Assembly (NCBI RefSeq): GCF_001422885.1
Contig: NZ_LMMZ01000014.1
Location: 1-32,551 of the forward strand
Direction of reading: 5' to 3'
DNA length: 32,551 nucleotides
From: Methylobacterium sp. Leaf104
Lineage (GTDB): Bacteria > Pseudomonadota > Alphaproteobacteria > Rhizobiales > Beijerinckiaceae
A program made the position numbers and the translations under genes. The notes beneath the pieces were generated by a model. The model made no database searches, was not told the origin of the DNA, and saw only the letters and a program-made list of their open reading frames with translations. Positions 32,536 to 32,551 of the stretch are shown piece by piece (position 1 is the first letter of the stretch; the number at the start of each line of letters is the position of its first letter).

Positions 32536-32551
32536 ATGAAGCAGCCATCCG
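32536..32551 (+). CDS. Start of a further gene, cut by the window end
   Basis: An ATG at 32536 with GAGGAG five bases upstream, reading MKQPS before the window ends. Called only from its ribosome site and position after the small-gene run. Confidence 0.4.

Overview
The window is GC-rich alphaproteobacterial DNA. The gene content best fits a Methylobacterium/Methylorubrum-type methylotroph: MBG/YDG adhesin, IalB-family protein, DUF5681 protein, umuDC with an alphaproteobacterial SOS box, BLUF and B12/SCHIC photoreceptor proteins, a proton-pump rhodopsin with a Brp/Blh oxygenase, and HWE histidine kinases. The genus is inferred from this gene mix; there is no rRNA or other phylogenetic marker here.

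Layout. (1) 1-3.5 kb: 3' part of a large repeat-rich secreted adhesin, followed by an IalB-family exported protein with an unclear 5' end. (2) 3.65-4.91 kb: a decayed IS3-family element with recognisable inverted repeats. (3) 5.0-10.5 kb: an integrative island with a tRNA-Ser 3'-end fragment (probable att scar), tyrosine integrase, an AT-richer cargo gene, a helix-turn-helix regulator, a P4-type SF3 helicase, a 27-bp GTGACG-rich inverted repeat that looks like an origin or control region, and three small accessory genes. (4) 10.8-14.8 kb: a carotenoid oxygenase, the broken N-terminal stub of a phosphoketolase gene, and, on the minus strand, a B12-binding/SCHIC regulator gene, a BLUF gene 40 nt after it, and a second BLUF gene. 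(5) 15.4-19.5 kb, minus strand: a tight five-gene unit of ECF sigma factor, anti-sigma factor, membrane-anchored catalase-family peroxidase, cytochrome b561 and FAD monooxygenase. A matching promoter motif (GGAATA-N15-CGTC) lies before the sigma gene and, on the other strand, before a small secreted protein gene. (6) 20.4-23.2 kb: an AT-richer metallo-beta-lactamase-fold hydrolase, then a divergent LysR/short-chain dehydrogenase pair. (7) 23.5-27.4 kb: small hypothetical genes, an intact PAS-HWE histidine kinase and a decayed second HWE kinase. (8) 27.7-29.5 kb: rhodopsin plus Brp/Blh-type beta-carotene dioxygenase. (9) 29.6-31.6 kb: a three-gene umu-type operon behind a perfect GAAC-N7-GAAC box. 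(10) 31.7 kb to the end: small accessory genes.

How it fits together. Much of the chromosomal part concerns light and its by-products: light sensing (two BLUF proteins, SCHIC-type regulator), retinal synthesis and use (Blh plus rhodopsin), carotenoid cleavage, and oxidant defence under an ECF sigma factor. The rhodopsin carries the unusual D-T-G motif with a His on helix B, which marks the proteobacterial DTG proton-pump group. Pseudogenes (transposase, phosphoketolase, HWE kinase), an island, and diverged intergenic repeats at three loci show that this is a fluid accessory region.
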